The notes below the pieces were generated by a model. That model saw only the letters and a list, made by a program, of their open reading frames with translations, searched no databases and was not told the origin of the DNA. This document shows, piece by piece, positions 34,406 through 42,730 of a stretch of DNA of 64,000 bases. Position 1 is the stretch's first letter, and every line of letters begins with the position of its first letter. Source of the DNA: an uncultured Ellagibacter sp. (GTDB lineage: Bacteria; Actinomycetota; Coriobacteriia; Coriobacteriales; Eggerthellaceae); contig CAKUGU010000001.1 of assembly GCA_934654815.1 (NCBI GenBank), positions 1 to 64,000 of the forward strand, given 5' to 3'. The position numbers and the translations under genes were made by a program.

Positions 34406-35086
34406 ATGAGGGAAGAAACGCAAACACGGAGGAACAACGCGATGCGCGCGGCGTGCGGGCTCGCGGTCGTCACGATTTTAAGCACATGCGTCGTCGCGGG
34501 CACGTTCGCGAAGTACACGACCGTCTCGAGCGCGACCGACACCGCGCGCGTGGCGAAGTGGGGGTTCGCGAACGACGCGAACTCGCAGGTCATGATGGAC
34601 GACCTGTTCAAGAACGCCTACGACAAGAACGTGAAGGGCGCCGCCGACGTGATCGCGCCGGGCACTGCGAACGCCTCGACGTTCAAGATGGTGTACAACA
34701 CCGCCGACGGGGCTGCCGTGGCGCCCGAGGTCGCCTACACCTTCAGCGTGAACACCGACGGCAGCTCGTGCGCCGACGGCATCAAGAACAACCCGAACAT
34801 CCAGTGGCGCCTCGACGATGGAGCCTGGGGCTCATGGGAACAGGCGATGGCGCAGGTGCGCGCGCTCTCGGGCGATCCGTCGGGCTCGAAGGCGTACGCT
34901 GCGGGCGAGCTGCCGTCGGGCTTCTACGGTGCAGACACGCAGGTTGGCGGTGCGGGTGTGCACACGATTGCGTGGCAGTGGCTGTATGGCGATGGCTATG
35001 ACAAGCTCGACACCGCACTTGGCAACGCCGACGATCTCGGCCAGGTGGCGGTCAAAATCGCCGTCTCGGCCACGCAGATCGACTAG
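34406..35086 (+). CDS. TasA/camelysin-like secreted protein with a SipW-type signal peptide
   Basis: 226 aa. A hydrophobic signal segment (LAVVTILSTCVVAGTFAKYT) is followed by SSATDTARVAKW, the pattern at the N-terminus of TasA/CalY-type SipW substrates. The rest has the IAPGTANASTFKMVYNTADG segment typical of their beta-sandwich (APG ... N). It may form fibres or coat the surface. AAAGGGAAG lies upstream, 36 bp after the peptidase gene, so the two are an operon. Confidence 0.78.
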   Translation: MREETQTRRNNAMRAACGLAVVTILSTCVVAGTFAKYTTVSSATDTARVAKWGFANDANSQVMMDDLFKNAYDKNVKGAADVIAPGTANASTFKMVYNTADGAAVAPEVAYTFSVNTDGSSCADGIKNNPNIQWRLDDGAWGSWEQAMAQVRALSGDPSGSKAYAAGELPSGFYGADTQVGGAGVHTIAWQWLYGDGYDKLDTALGNADDLGQVAVKIAVSATQID

Positions 35087-35125
35087 CGTGCGCGCGTTTT
35101 CCGACAGATCCCCTGCGGCTTCGGG

Positions 35126-35160
35126 CCTTCGCTTCCTTCGTGGCGGGAAGCGGGGGCCCG
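35126..35160 (+). terminator. GC-rich hairpin after the TasA-like gene
   Basis: CGCTTCC pairs with GGAAGCG inside GGGCC/GGCCC; no T-run. Confidence 0.35.
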
Positions 35161-35273
35161 CCTGCGTTTCCGGCGGGGCGCCATGCTGGGAAAGTGCGGA
35201 GGGATATGCGGGTGCGGGTGATTGCGCGGACGCATGCCGTCGCGTTCGGGGCGATTCCCTAGCACGTTGCGCG

Positions 35274-36227
35274 ATGGCCGGCCGCAAGGCTCGATATACT
35301 CGTCCCGCACGACGCTTGGCGGCGGTGCTCTTCGCGCTTGCCTTTGCTGTGGGTGCGGGGCAGGTTGCGATCGGTATGCTCTCGGGCGAGAAGATCGTCA
35401 TGCCGTTCGGGTGTGGCGTGGTGCGGGTGCTTTCCGGCAGCATGGAGCCGACGTTCTCGGAAGGGTCGCTTCTCGTCGTTTCGCGCGTCTCGTCGCCCGA
35501 CGAGGTTTCCGCGGGCGACATCGTCGTGTACGACGAGGGCGAAAGCCTCGTGGCGCATCGCGTGGTGGAGGTTGCGGGCGACGCGCTCGTGACGCAGGGC
35601 GATGCGAACAACGCGCCCGACGACCCGATCGGGTTTTCTCAGGTGAAAGCGAAGGTCGTTGCGTGGACCCCGCCGCTTTCACTGACTGACTTCACGCCCG
35701 GCGCCTCGGCGGTTTCGGCGCGTTATGCGACGCAGGCCCACGGGGAAGACGCGGCGCGCCCGGCGCGTTTCGCGTGGAGCGTGCAACCGAGTGCGCCCGA
35801 TGACTCCGAGCTTGCAGTGCGTCCCGGCGAGACGGCTCTCGTCGACATTGAGGCATCGAATGCGCGCGGCGCCGCCGTGAGCGAGGTTTCCCAAACCTGC
35901 ACCGTTCGCGCGTCGTGCGAGGGCGGGGTGCCCCTTGAGCTGTCTTTCGGGGAGGGCGGGGTTTCCGAGGGCGACAACGCGGCCGAAGCTTCCGCATCCG
36001 TCGCCTTCCCTGCGGGCGAACCCGAAAGCCATGTTTTCCACCTGGCTCTATCGCTTCCAAGCGACGCCGATGCCGCCGCGCTCGAGGGCGCAGAGGCCCG
36101 CGTGCGCGTGACGGTTTCCTTCGAGCAAGCGCGCGCGGACGTCGGCCCCATCGCCGAAGTCGAAGCACGCTACGCCCATCAAGAAACCCTCGATTTCACC
36201 GTGTGTGTCGATTCGCCGTTGCGATAA
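35274..36227 (+). CDS. Signal peptidase I (Ser-His) with a C-terminal TasA-like domain
   Basis: 317 aa. Residues 1-140 are a second ER/SipW-type peptidase: LSGSMEPTF (Ser56), VAHRVVEV (His95), TQGDANNAPD. Residues about 160-310 form an extra region whose VRPGETALVDIEASN ... VSEVSQTC ... VPLELSF pattern resembles the beta-sandwich of TasA/camelysin-type SipW substrates, so enzyme and a substrate-like domain are fused. ATG 35274 has no clear ribosome binding site; no better in-frame start was found. Third gene of the peptidase/TasA-like cassette. Confidence 0.75.
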   Translation: MAGRKARYTRPARRLAAVLFALAFAVGAGQVAIGMLSGEKIVMPFGCGVVRVLSGSMEPTFSEGSLLVVSRVSSPDEVSAGDIVVYDEGESLVAHRVVEVAGDALVTQGDANNAPDDPIGFSQVKAKVVAWTPPLSLTDFTPGASAVSARYATQAHGEDAARPARFAWSVQPSAPDDSELAVRPGETALVDIEASNARGAAVSEVSQTCTVRASCEGGVPLELSFGEGGVSEGDNAAEASASVAFPAGEPESHVFHLALSLPSDADAAALEGAEARVRVTVSFEQARADVGPIAEVEARYAHQETLDFTVCVDSPLR

Positions 36228-36243
36228 ATATTAGGAAATATTA
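36226..36243 (+). promoter_or_regulatory. Candidate HicB operator: AAATATTA direct repeats
   Basis: AAATATTA at 36226-36233 and 36236-36243, spaced one helical turn apart (10 bp), in an AT-rich patch directly before hicA. Binding by the HicB HTH domain is inferred. Confidence 0.5.
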
Positions 36244-36270
36244 AGATATAGAGACTTGCCAGGAGCTGAC

Positions 36271-36441
36271 ATGCAGAGACGGGAATTGGTGAGAATCCTC
36301 GAGATGAGCGGATTCGTCTCAAGGGGAGGGACCAACCACGAGCATTTCTGCAAGGGTGAAAAGACGGTTCTTGTGAAGCACCATCGCGAAATCGAGGACG
36401 AGGTCGCCAAGCGGATTTTGCGCCAGGCAGGTTTGCGATAA
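36271..36441 (+). CDS. hicA: HicA-type mRNA interferase toxin
   Basis: 56 aa from ATG 36271 with AGGAG five nt upstream. Double-stranded-RNA-binding-like HicA fold: ELVRILEMSGFVSRGGTNHEHF with the conserved His region, then VLVKHHREIEDEVAKRILRQAGL. HicA cleaves mRNA during stress and is held by HicB, encoded 34 bp downstream. Confidence 0.88.
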   Translation: MQRRELVRILEMSGFVSRGGTNHEHFCKGEKTVLVKHHREIEDEVAKRILRQAGLR

Positions 36442-36475
36442 TTGCGGCGAGGCCGCTGCGCAAGGAAGGGATCGC

Positions 36476-36919
36476 ATGGTTTACGTATGGGAATTCGAGT
36501 TCGTCGAGTCGGGCGGGTTCGTCGATGCGTTTCCGTATCCGCCGCTCGAGGGCGCGACGTTCGGCAACGACCTGAACGACGCGGTCGAAAGCGCCGCCGA
36601 TTGGCTCAAGGAGCTCGTCGACGATGCGCTCATGAACGGCAAATCCCTTCCCGAAACGCGGGTCGGCCATAAACCTGCGCACGGAGGGCGCGTGATCGCC
36701 ATCGCCGTCTCCCGCGAGCTTCGCGACATCCCGGCCATGACCGCCGCCGCGGCGGCGCGCGAGCTCGGCGTGAGCGACGCCCGGATCGCCCAGCTCGTGA
36801 AGGCAGGGCTGCTCGATTCGTGGAAGGACGGTACGCGCCGCATGGTGTCGCGCGAATCGGTCGAGGCGCGCAAGGAACGCTCCCCTAAGGCGGGGCGCCC
36901 GAAGGTAACGGCGCGATAG
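36476..36919 (+). CDS. hicB: HicB-type antitoxin with a C-terminal HTH domain
   Basis: 147 aa. The N-terminal 60 residues form the partial RNase-H-like HicB fold (GGFVDAFPYPPLEGATFGND ... AVESAADWLKELV), and residues about 85-145 a MerR/excisionase-like HTH (AAAARELGVSDARIAQLVKAGLL). It should neutralise HicA and repress the operon. AAGGAAGGG precedes the start. The HTH-bearing C-terminus agrees with the direct repeats before hicA. Confidence 0.85.
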   Translation: MVYVWEFEFVESGGFVDAFPYPPLEGATFGNDLNDAVESAADWLKELVDDALMNGKSLPETRVGHKPAHGGRVIAIAVSRELRDIPAMTAAAAARELGVSDARIAQLVKAGLLDSWKDGTRRMVSRESVEARKERSPKAGRPKVTAR

Positions 36920-37046
36920 CTTCTCCTTCGGTGGACCTTTCCGCGCTTTCCCCCAGCTTCCCGTGTTCGGTGCGTGGGTCGCGCGTTTTCGCGGCGCCGG
37001 TTTGCTACACTTAGCGGTTGGAAACCAGCGACTCGGGAGGGTCTTC

Positions 37047-39674
37047 ATGCCTAAAACTGTGGCCGTCATCGACGGCAATTCGCTCATGCACCGCGCTTAC
37101 CACGCCGTTCCGCCCACGATGAACGCGCCTGACGGCACGCCGACGAACGCCTGCTTCGGCTTCATCGCCATGCTGCTCAAGTTCGTCGACATGGCGCATC
37201 CCGACGCCATCGTGTGCGCCTTCGACGCGGGGCGCCCGAAGTGGCGCATGGAGGCCCTGGAGCAGTACAAGGCGCAGCGCCCGCCCATGGACGCCGAGCT
37301 CAAAGCCCAGTTCCCGGTGATGGAAGGTCTGCTCGAGGCGCTGAACATCCCCGTGGTGAAGGTGCCCGGCTGGGAGGGCGACGACATCCTCGGCACGGTT
37401 TCGGCGCGCGACGAGGCGCTCGGCTACAAGACGCTGCTCGTGTCGGGCGATAAGGACGTCTATCAGCTCGTGACCGACCTCACACACGTCGTCACCACCA
37501 AGAAGGGCATCACCGACGTGGCCATCTACGGGCCCGACGAGGTGCGCGAGCGCTACGGCGTGGGCCCTGAGCAGTTCCCCGATTTCCTCGGGCTTAAGGG
37601 CGATTCTGCCGACAACATCCCCGGCGTGCCCGGCGTGGGCGACAAGACGGCGGCCAAGCTCCTTTCGGCCTATGGCAGCCTGGAAGGCATCTACGAGCAT
37701 ACAAGCGAGCTCAAGGGCAAGCAGAAGGAAAAGATCGAAACCAACCGTGACCAGGCGTTTTTAAGCCGTAAGGTGGCCACCATCATCCGCGACGTCGATT
37801 TCGAGCTCGATTTGGAGCACGCCGCCTGGCCCGCGTTCAGCGTGGAGAAGGTGACCGAGGCGTTCAACAACGTGCGCTTCTCGGCGCACCTGACGCGCGT
37901 GCTGAAGCTCGTCGGCGCGACCGTTACTCGCGAGGCGGCGAAGGTGTCCTGGGATCCGGTGTGCACGGGCGACGAGGCGCACGCCCTTATCGACGCCGCC
38001 GTTTCCGCAGGCGAGCGCCTGGGCGTCGCGTTCCTCGACCCCGAGCAGGAATCGCTGTTCGGGCCGACGACACTGTGCGCCATGTCGTGTGCGAAGGGCA
38101 CGGCACTCTTCGAGGGCGACGAGGGGCTTTGCGCCTTCGCGCGTGTGGTCCGCGAGGGGGCGTTCTCCGCGCTCGACACGAAGGCCGCGCTTCATCGCGT
38201 GTACCCGGCCGACACCTCGAAGCGCGCCCTCATCACCGACGACGAGCTGTTTTCGTCGCGCATGTTCGACCTGTCGCTCGCGGGTTACGCGCTGAATTCC
38301 TCGGTCGCCGAGTATTCCTACGACGCGCTGCTCGACGCGTACTACGGCGGCGTGCTTCCCGAGGCGAAGACCGACGAGGACCGCGTGTGTTCCTTCGCGG
38401 CGGCGTCGCGCATGCTCGTGGAGCCGCTTGAGGAAGCGCTTTCCCGCGACGGGAGCATGGGCGCCTATGCCGACATCGACCTGCCGCTCGTGGCCGTGCT
38501 CGCGCAGATGGAGCGCACGGGCGCCGCGCTTGACGTTGCGCGGCTCGAGGAGCTGGGGAAGTCGACGCAGGTCGACATCGATGCGCTGCGTTCGCGGATC
38601 ATCGAGCTTGCAGGCGAGGACTTCAACATCGACTCTCCCAAGCAGCTCGGGCACATCCTGTTTGAGGTTTTGGGCCTGCCGCCGAAGAAGAAGACGCAGC
38701 GCGGCTACTCCACCGACGCGAAGGTGCTGAAGGAACTGGCCGGCGAGCACGAGATGCCGGCGCTCGTTCTGCGCTATCGCGAGCTCGCCAAGATCAAGTC
38801 GACCTACATCGACGCGCTGCCGCGCATGCGGGCGGGCGACGGGCGCGTGCACTCGAGCTTCAACGAGACCGTCACCACGACGGGGCGTTTGTCCTCGTCG
38901 GACCCGAATCTGCAGAACATCCCCGTCCGCACCGAGTTCGGTCGGCATATCCGCGAATGCTTCGTTCCCTTGGAATCTGGGTCGAAGTTCCTCTCGGCCG
39001 ACTACTCGCAGATCGAACTCCGGCTCCTCGCGCACCTGTCGGGCGACGAGCATTTGGTGGCCGCGTTCAATTCCGGCGCCGACTTCCACGCGTCCACCGC
39101 GAGTCGCGTGTTCGGCATCCCCGTCGAAGACGTGACGCCCGAGCTGCGCAGCCGCGCGAAGGCCGTGAACTTCGGCATCGTGTACGGCCAGCAGGCGTTC
39201 GGCCTGTCGCAGAGCCTGCACATCCCCTTCGGCGAGGCGAAGGACATGATCGACCGCTACTTCGAGGCGTACCCCGGCGTGCGCACCTACCTGGACGAAA
39301 CGGTCGCGCGCGCCAAGGAGACGGGGTATGCGGAAACCATGTTCGGCCGCAAGCGCCACATCCCCGAGCTGCACGCGAAGAACGCGAACCAGCGCGGTTT
39401 CGGCGAGCGCACGGCGATGAACCACCCCATGCAGGGGTCGGCCGCCGACATCATCAAGATGGCGATGGTGGAGGTGGCGCGCCGTTTGCGCGAGGAGGGG
39501 TTCGCGGCGAAGCTGCTCGTCCAGGTGCACGACGAGCTCGACTTCAGCGTGCCCGACGGGGAGGTGGACGCCCTCACTGCGATGGTGCGCGACGTGATGG
39601 AGAACGTTGTCGAGCTGAAGGTCCCGCTCATAGCCGACGTCTCCGCCGCCGACACCTGGGCCGAAGCGCACTAG
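37047..39674 (+). CDS. polA: DNA polymerase I
   Basis: 875 aa. Residues 1-290 are the 5'-3' exonuclease (VAVIDGNSLMHRAYHA, VSGDKDVYQL, GDSADNIPGVPGVGDKTA). The region about 310-470 corresponds to the 3'-5' exonuclease domain, but the acidic motif I reads VAFLDPEQES, so proofreading is probably absent. The polymerase domain has motif A SADYSQIELR, motif B AKAVNFGIVYGQQAFGLS and motif C VHDELDF. ATG 37047 is chosen for GGGAGGG upstream; the frame is open further 5' without a site. Confidence 0.95.
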   Translation: MPKTVAVIDGNSLMHRAYHAVPPTMNAPDGTPTNACFGFIAMLLKFVDMAHPDAIVCAFDAGRPKWRMEALEQYKAQRPPMDAELKAQFPVMEGLLEALNIPVVKVPGWEGDDILGTVSARDEALGYKTLLVSGDKDVYQLVTDLTHVVTTKKGITDVAIYGPDEVRERYGVGPEQFPDFLGLKGDSADNIPGVPGVGDKTAAKLLSAYGSLEGIYEHTSELKGKQKEKIETNRDQAFLSRKVATIIRDVDFELDLEHAAWPAFSVEKVTEAFNNVRFSAHLTRVLKLVGATVTREAAKVSWDPVCTGDEAHALIDAAVSAGERLGVAFLDPEQESLFGPTTLCAMSCAKGTALFEGDEGLCAFARVVREGAFSALDTKAALHRVYPADTSKRALITDDELFSSRMFDLSLAGYALNSSVAEYSYDALLDAYYGGVLPEAKTDEDRVCSFAAASRMLVEPLEEALSRDGSMGAYADIDLPLVAVLAQMERTGAALDVARLEELGKSTQVDIDALRSRIIELAGEDFNIDSPKQLGHILFEVLGLPPKKKTQRGYSTDAKVLKELAGEHEMPALVLRYRELAKIKSTYIDALPRMRAGDGRVHSSFNETVTTTGRLSSSDPNLQNIPVRTEFGRHIRECFVPLESGSKFLSADYSQIELRLLAHLSGDEHLVAAFNSGADFHASTASRVFGIPVEDVTPELRSRAKAVNFGIVYGQQAFGLSQSLHIPFGEAKDMIDRYFEAYPGVRTYLDETVARAKETGYAETMFGRKRHIPELHAKNANQRGFGERTAMNHPMQGSAADIIKMAMVEVARRLREEGFAAKLLVQVHDELDFSVPDGEVDALTAMVRDVMENVVELKVPLIADVSAADTWAEAH

Positions 39675-39706
39675 GGGCCAGCGTGCGCGTGCGGGCCCAG
39701 GGCTCA

Positions 39707-39775
39707 TTTTCGCAATCGGTGGGTCGAAAACTCCGCAATCGGCAGGTTGAAAACTCCGCAATCGGTTGTTTCCGC
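39707..39775. repeat. Three 23-bp tandem units (CGCAATCGG core)
   Basis: CGCAATCGG recurs at 39711, 39734 and 39757, exactly 23 bp apart; the unit reads CTCCGCAATCGGCAGG then TTGAAAA, with the outer units diverged at their ends. It lies between polA and a convergent gene pair. Function unknown. Confidence 0.85.
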
Positions 39776-39868
39776 AGGAAGAGGCGGGGCATGGGCGAAG
39801 CTTGAAATTAAGCCGCCCGTACCCCCGCCCTTCGGTCATATTCGATTTCAGCGGCTGATAGCTGCTGC

Positions 39869-40219
39869 TTAGTCCGTCGAGGGCGTGATTCCCAGGCGCG
39901 GCAAGGTTTCCTCGATAGCGCTGCTTACGTCTTTGCCGAGATACGCCTCGTTGAGCTTCGATTTGCTGTAGGCGAGGCGGGTTTCGTGCGTTTTCTCAAT
40001 AAGCTCATGTGTGAAGAATCGCTCCCAGCTGAAAAAATCGGCGCTCTCGATGTAGGAGGCTGGGTCCAGGAGCATCTTTTGCGTTTCCTTGTCGTCGAAG
40101 AGGCCAGAGCGCAACACAAGCCATTCGAACGATTCGGGCAGAAAAAGCTTGATGTTCTTGAAACGGTGAGCTTGATCTGCACCTTGTTGTTTCGAACCAC
40201 GATGCGGTATTCCCTTCAT
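39869..40219 (-). CDS. Hypothetical protein, partner of the DUF4869 protein
   Basis: 116 aa. The body reads NIKLFLPESFEWLVLRSG, then a helical acidic/aromatic middle with SADFFSWERFFTHEL and a LGITPSTD end. No transmembrane segment. Its ATG (40219) overlaps the stop of the upstream gene in ATGA, so the two are translated together. I know this kind of partner only as a small gene beside DUF4869; no function is established, and a two-component (toxin-antitoxin-like) role is a guess. Confidence 0.7.
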   Translation of the reverse strand: MKGIPHRGSKQQGADQAHRFKNIKLFLPESFEWLVLRSGLFDDKETQKMLLDPASYIESADFFSWERFFTHELIEKTHETRLAYSKSKLNEAYLGKDVSSAIEETLPRLGITPSTD

Positions 40220-40695
40220 TCGGCGGTCTCCCTCAGGCATTTTGCCGCAATCAAAACAAGCTCGTCCATCGAGTGGACGATCTCGCCGGTATTCGCGACA
40301 CGAATGGTGAACCTGCGCTCGCCGAAATCCATGAGATGATACAGATTGATGGTGACATCTTGTGCCTTGCCGACGGCCAGGATCCATCGTGCGCAATTGT
40401 CCCCGCAGTTGGAGGCGTTGTAGATTTTCTCTGGCATGAAATGCATGAGAAGCACTGTCTTAGTGCCGCTTGAAAGCTTTTCTGGGGGAATGGCTCCGAG
40501 AATCTTCGTTTCAATGGCATTGGGACCGAGCACGACGCCCCGATCGATCGCTTTGATGACTTTCTGGGCAAAGGGGTCCTCGAGCCATTCGGCCGAGTAA
40601 ACGTTGTTGAAATAGACGGACGTGTTGTAGATAACCCCGTCCGCATCCCCGTAATGAACCGTCAGAAAGATAGAACCCTTTCTTCGATGAACCAA
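40216..40695 (-). CDS. DUF4869 domain-containing protein
   Basis: The frame gives 159 aa from TTG 40695. SVYFNNVYSAEWLEDPFAQK, VLGPNAIETKILG and ASNCGDNCARWIL with LYHLMDFG are the DUF4869 signature. The family normally starts near LTVHYGD, which here begins at CTG 40665 (AAAGGG ten nt upstream). A minus-strand extended -10 (TGATATA, near 40698-40706) would place transcription start inside the TTG-started leader, so the true start may be the CTG. Function of the family is unknown. Confidence 0.72.
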   Translation of the reverse strand: MVHRRKGSIFLTVHYGDADGVIYNTSVYFNNVYSAEWLEDPFAQKVIKAIDRGVVLGPNAIETKILGAIPPEKLSSGTKTVLLMHFMPEKIYNASNCGDNCARWILAVGKAQDVTINLYHLMDFGERRFTIRVANTGEIVHSMDELVLIAAKCLRETAE

Positions 40696-40788
40696 AGTAT
40701 ATATCAGGAGCGCGATAGAGCGCGTGCGGCAAGGCGCTCGGTGTGCTTGTGGGGCTTATTCCCGAACTTCGGGGAAACGGAAACATCC

Positions 40789-40817
40789 TTAGGCCGAGGC
40801 GCGTGCGTTTCTATAAT
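40789..40817 (+). promoter_or_regulatory. Promoter of the 77-aa gene
   Basis: TTAGGC (40789-40794), 17-bp spacer, perfect TATAAT (40812-40817). Confidence 0.55.
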
Positions 40818-40857
40818 CGAAGCAGCGTATCGGCTGTGTTTGAATAGGGGGCGGACG

Positions 40858-41091
40858 ATGGATCGTGCGGAATTCATGGCTCTCGAGTCTTCGAAGAAGG
40901 CTGAAGTGCTCAACGGCTACATCGACGAGGGGAAAAGCCAGAAAGAGGCGATGGGCGCTGTCGGCGTTTCCATCAAGGACCTGATGCAGACCCAGGTTTT
41001 CTTCTCGAAGACGGAAGGCCGCTTCAACGCGAACGCCGTGGGGGGCTACTCCAACTTCCACAGCGACTCGACGGGCGAGGCGGCGAAGTAG
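40858..41091 (+). CDS. Small hypothetical protein (77 aa)
   Basis: ATG 40858 with AGGGGG upstream. RAEFMALESSKKAEVLNGYI followed by EGKSQKEAMGAVGVSIKDL looks like a short helix-turn-helix region; the C-terminal NANAVGGYSNFHSD is polar and probably disordered. It has its own promoter and a following 9-bp hairpin. Possibly a small DNA-binding protein; not recognised. Confidence 0.65.
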   Translation: MDRAEFMALESSKKAEVLNGYIDEGKSQKEAMGAVGVSIKDLMQTQVFFSKTEGRFNANAVGGYSNFHSDSTGEAAK

Positions 41092-41167
41092 CATAAAGCC
41101 TTTGTTGGACAACAGGTTTTCCAGGTGAAGGGGGGCGGGTCGTATCCCGTCCCCTCGCGTTTCGGGC

Positions 41168-41198
41168 GCCTGGCGGGCGCGCTTCCGCCAGGCACTTT
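41168..41198 (+). terminator. Hairpin after the 77-aa gene
   Basis: GCCTGGCGG (41168-41176) with CCGCCAGGC (41185-41193), followed by ACTTTG. Confidence 0.55.
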
Positions 41199-41297
41199 GC
41201 CGTCATGGTCGCCGAAGCGCTTCTCCTGCTCCTCTCGCGCGCCATCCCCATGCCGTGCGTCGTCCCCACACCGTGTGCCCCGCGCGGCGGCCTTCCC

Positions 41298-42458
41298 TTA
41301 TTCGCTCGGCACAAGGGCGCTTTCGCCCACCTTCTCCAAATCGCCCACGAAGTCGGCGATGAGGGCGCCCGACTGGTCGCACACGAACAGCCGCTCCCGG
41401 TTGTCGACGGCGACCTCCCGCGCGATGCCGGCCTTCACCAGCTGATGCAGCGCCTCGTTCGTGGCGCCGTAGCTCTTGCCGATGCTGCTCGCTGCATGCT
41501 TCGTGGCGAGCTGCGGTATGGCCAAGAACAGGTCGAGCAGCTTGTCGAGCGCGGAGTTCGCGGGGATTTTAAGCCCGCTTGATCTCCAGCTTTCGCGCAA
41601 CCGGCTCACCTTGGACAAAAACATGTTCGCAACGATCACGGCGGCGGAGGTGTTCCGCGCGTTGTAGGCGGCCCAGCGCTCCTTGTAGAACCGGTGGTTC
41701 TCGCTGGTCAAGTCGTCGCGGCTCGCGTTCTTCAAGGTTCTGCGGTACTCCTTTTCCAGCGACGCGCCCCAGCAGATGGGCACGATGAGCTCGTCTGAGA
41801 ACAGACCCCGGCGGAACATCGGCATGAACGCGAACAGAAGGCCCGTCCGGTCGATCATGGACTCGAACGGCACGATGCGCTCGAACGCGTGGTGGATCAC
41901 CGACGCCTGCCCTAATGGCGAGAAGAAGTCGCCGTTGCAAAACGCGCACAGCTCGGCGATTTCCTGCTGGATTGACTCGGGGGCGGAGCCTTTCTTATAG
42001 GGCAGGTAGGCCGTGCGGAAATGGTGGCTGCCCGAAGCCGTTGCGCCGTGAAGCAACATCCCGTTGAGCCGCACGAGCGTATCGGGCGTCGCCTCGAACC
42101 CCGGCTTGGCGATGCGCGAAACCCAATCGAGCGCCTGCATGTAGTACAACGCCTCTAAGGTGGCCTCGCGCAGGTCGTCTGGCAGCCCGAACAGCGAGTA
42201 GTTCTCCTTCATGCAGCGCTCGACGTCGTGCGCGTACTTCCATTCGGCGACGTCGAAGATGACGATCAGCGGCACGGGAGGCAGCGAGACGTCGCGCACC
42301 ATCCGCGTGGCGAACACGGCGTCGATGGCGAGCAGGGTGTTCCTCATATAGCGCGCGTAGGGCAGGCGCGCGGCATGTTCCCCGAACCGGATCATCTCCG
42401 CCTCGGCCTTGAAGAACCCCGCCTGCGTTTCCGCTGAAAAAGACTGACGGTAATCCAT
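41298..42458 (-). CDS. Fic-fold protein with a degenerate active site
   Basis: 386 aa. An N-terminal helical region with KEN and the ALYYMQALDWVS stretch leads to a Fic core, then a C-terminal winged-helix region (SSIGKSYGATNEALHQLVKAGI). The Fic motif, normally HPFxDGNGRxGR, appears as VPFESMIDRTGLL: the catalytic His is Val and the GNGR anion loop is gone. AMPylation is not expected; the protein may be a regulator. GGGGG precedes the ATG. Confidence 0.78.
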   Translation of the reverse strand: MDYRQSFSAETQAGFFKAEAEMIRFGEHAARLPYARYMRNTLLAIDAVFATRMVRDVSLPPVPLIVIFDVAEWKYAHDVERCMKENYSLFGLPDDLREATLEALYYMQALDWVSRIAKPGFEATPDTLVRLNGMLLHGATASGSHHFRTAYLPYKKGSAPESIQQEIAELCAFCNGDFFSPLGQASVIHHAFERIVPFESMIDRTGLLFAFMPMFRRGLFSDELIVPICWGASLEKEYRRTLKNASRDDLTSENHRFYKERWAAYNARNTSAAVIVANMFLSKVSRLRESWRSSGLKIPANSALDKLLDLFLAIPQLATKHAASSIGKSYGATNEALHQLVKAGIAREVAVDNRERLFVCDQSGALIADFVGDLEKVGESALVPSE

Positions 42459-42730
42459 GATTCCCCCAAATCATGAGCATTCCCTCTTCGCTCCACTATA
42501 GCAGCTTAGGGATAGAGGTCGCGAAAATGCGCCCGATTTCGGGACCTTATCGTTCTGAAAACGCGCCATCCAGAAACGAACCGCGCGCGAAACGTGCCTG
42601 CTTTTCCCGGAAACGGAAACACCCTGGACGCTTCGCGCGCCCGCCCATCAGAATCGAGTCAGAGGTTGCGCCGAGGGGGCGCCAAGGGCTCGTATCCGGG
42701 CCCGTTTCTTACCGGAGGAAGGAGAGGGGA
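42459..42730. other. Upstream region of the second molybdoenzyme operon
   Basis: 272 bp between divergent genes. A CCCGATTTCGGG palindrome lies near 42532; the reading frame of the Mo enzyme is open back to 42473 but without a ribosome binding site. No clear promoter. Confidence 0.4.

Noticed and set aside
35205..35261. 18-codon ORF behind GGAGGG before the second signal peptidase
   Set aside because: Spacing to the ATG is only two bases and the peptide is unremarkable; could be a leader but is unsupported.
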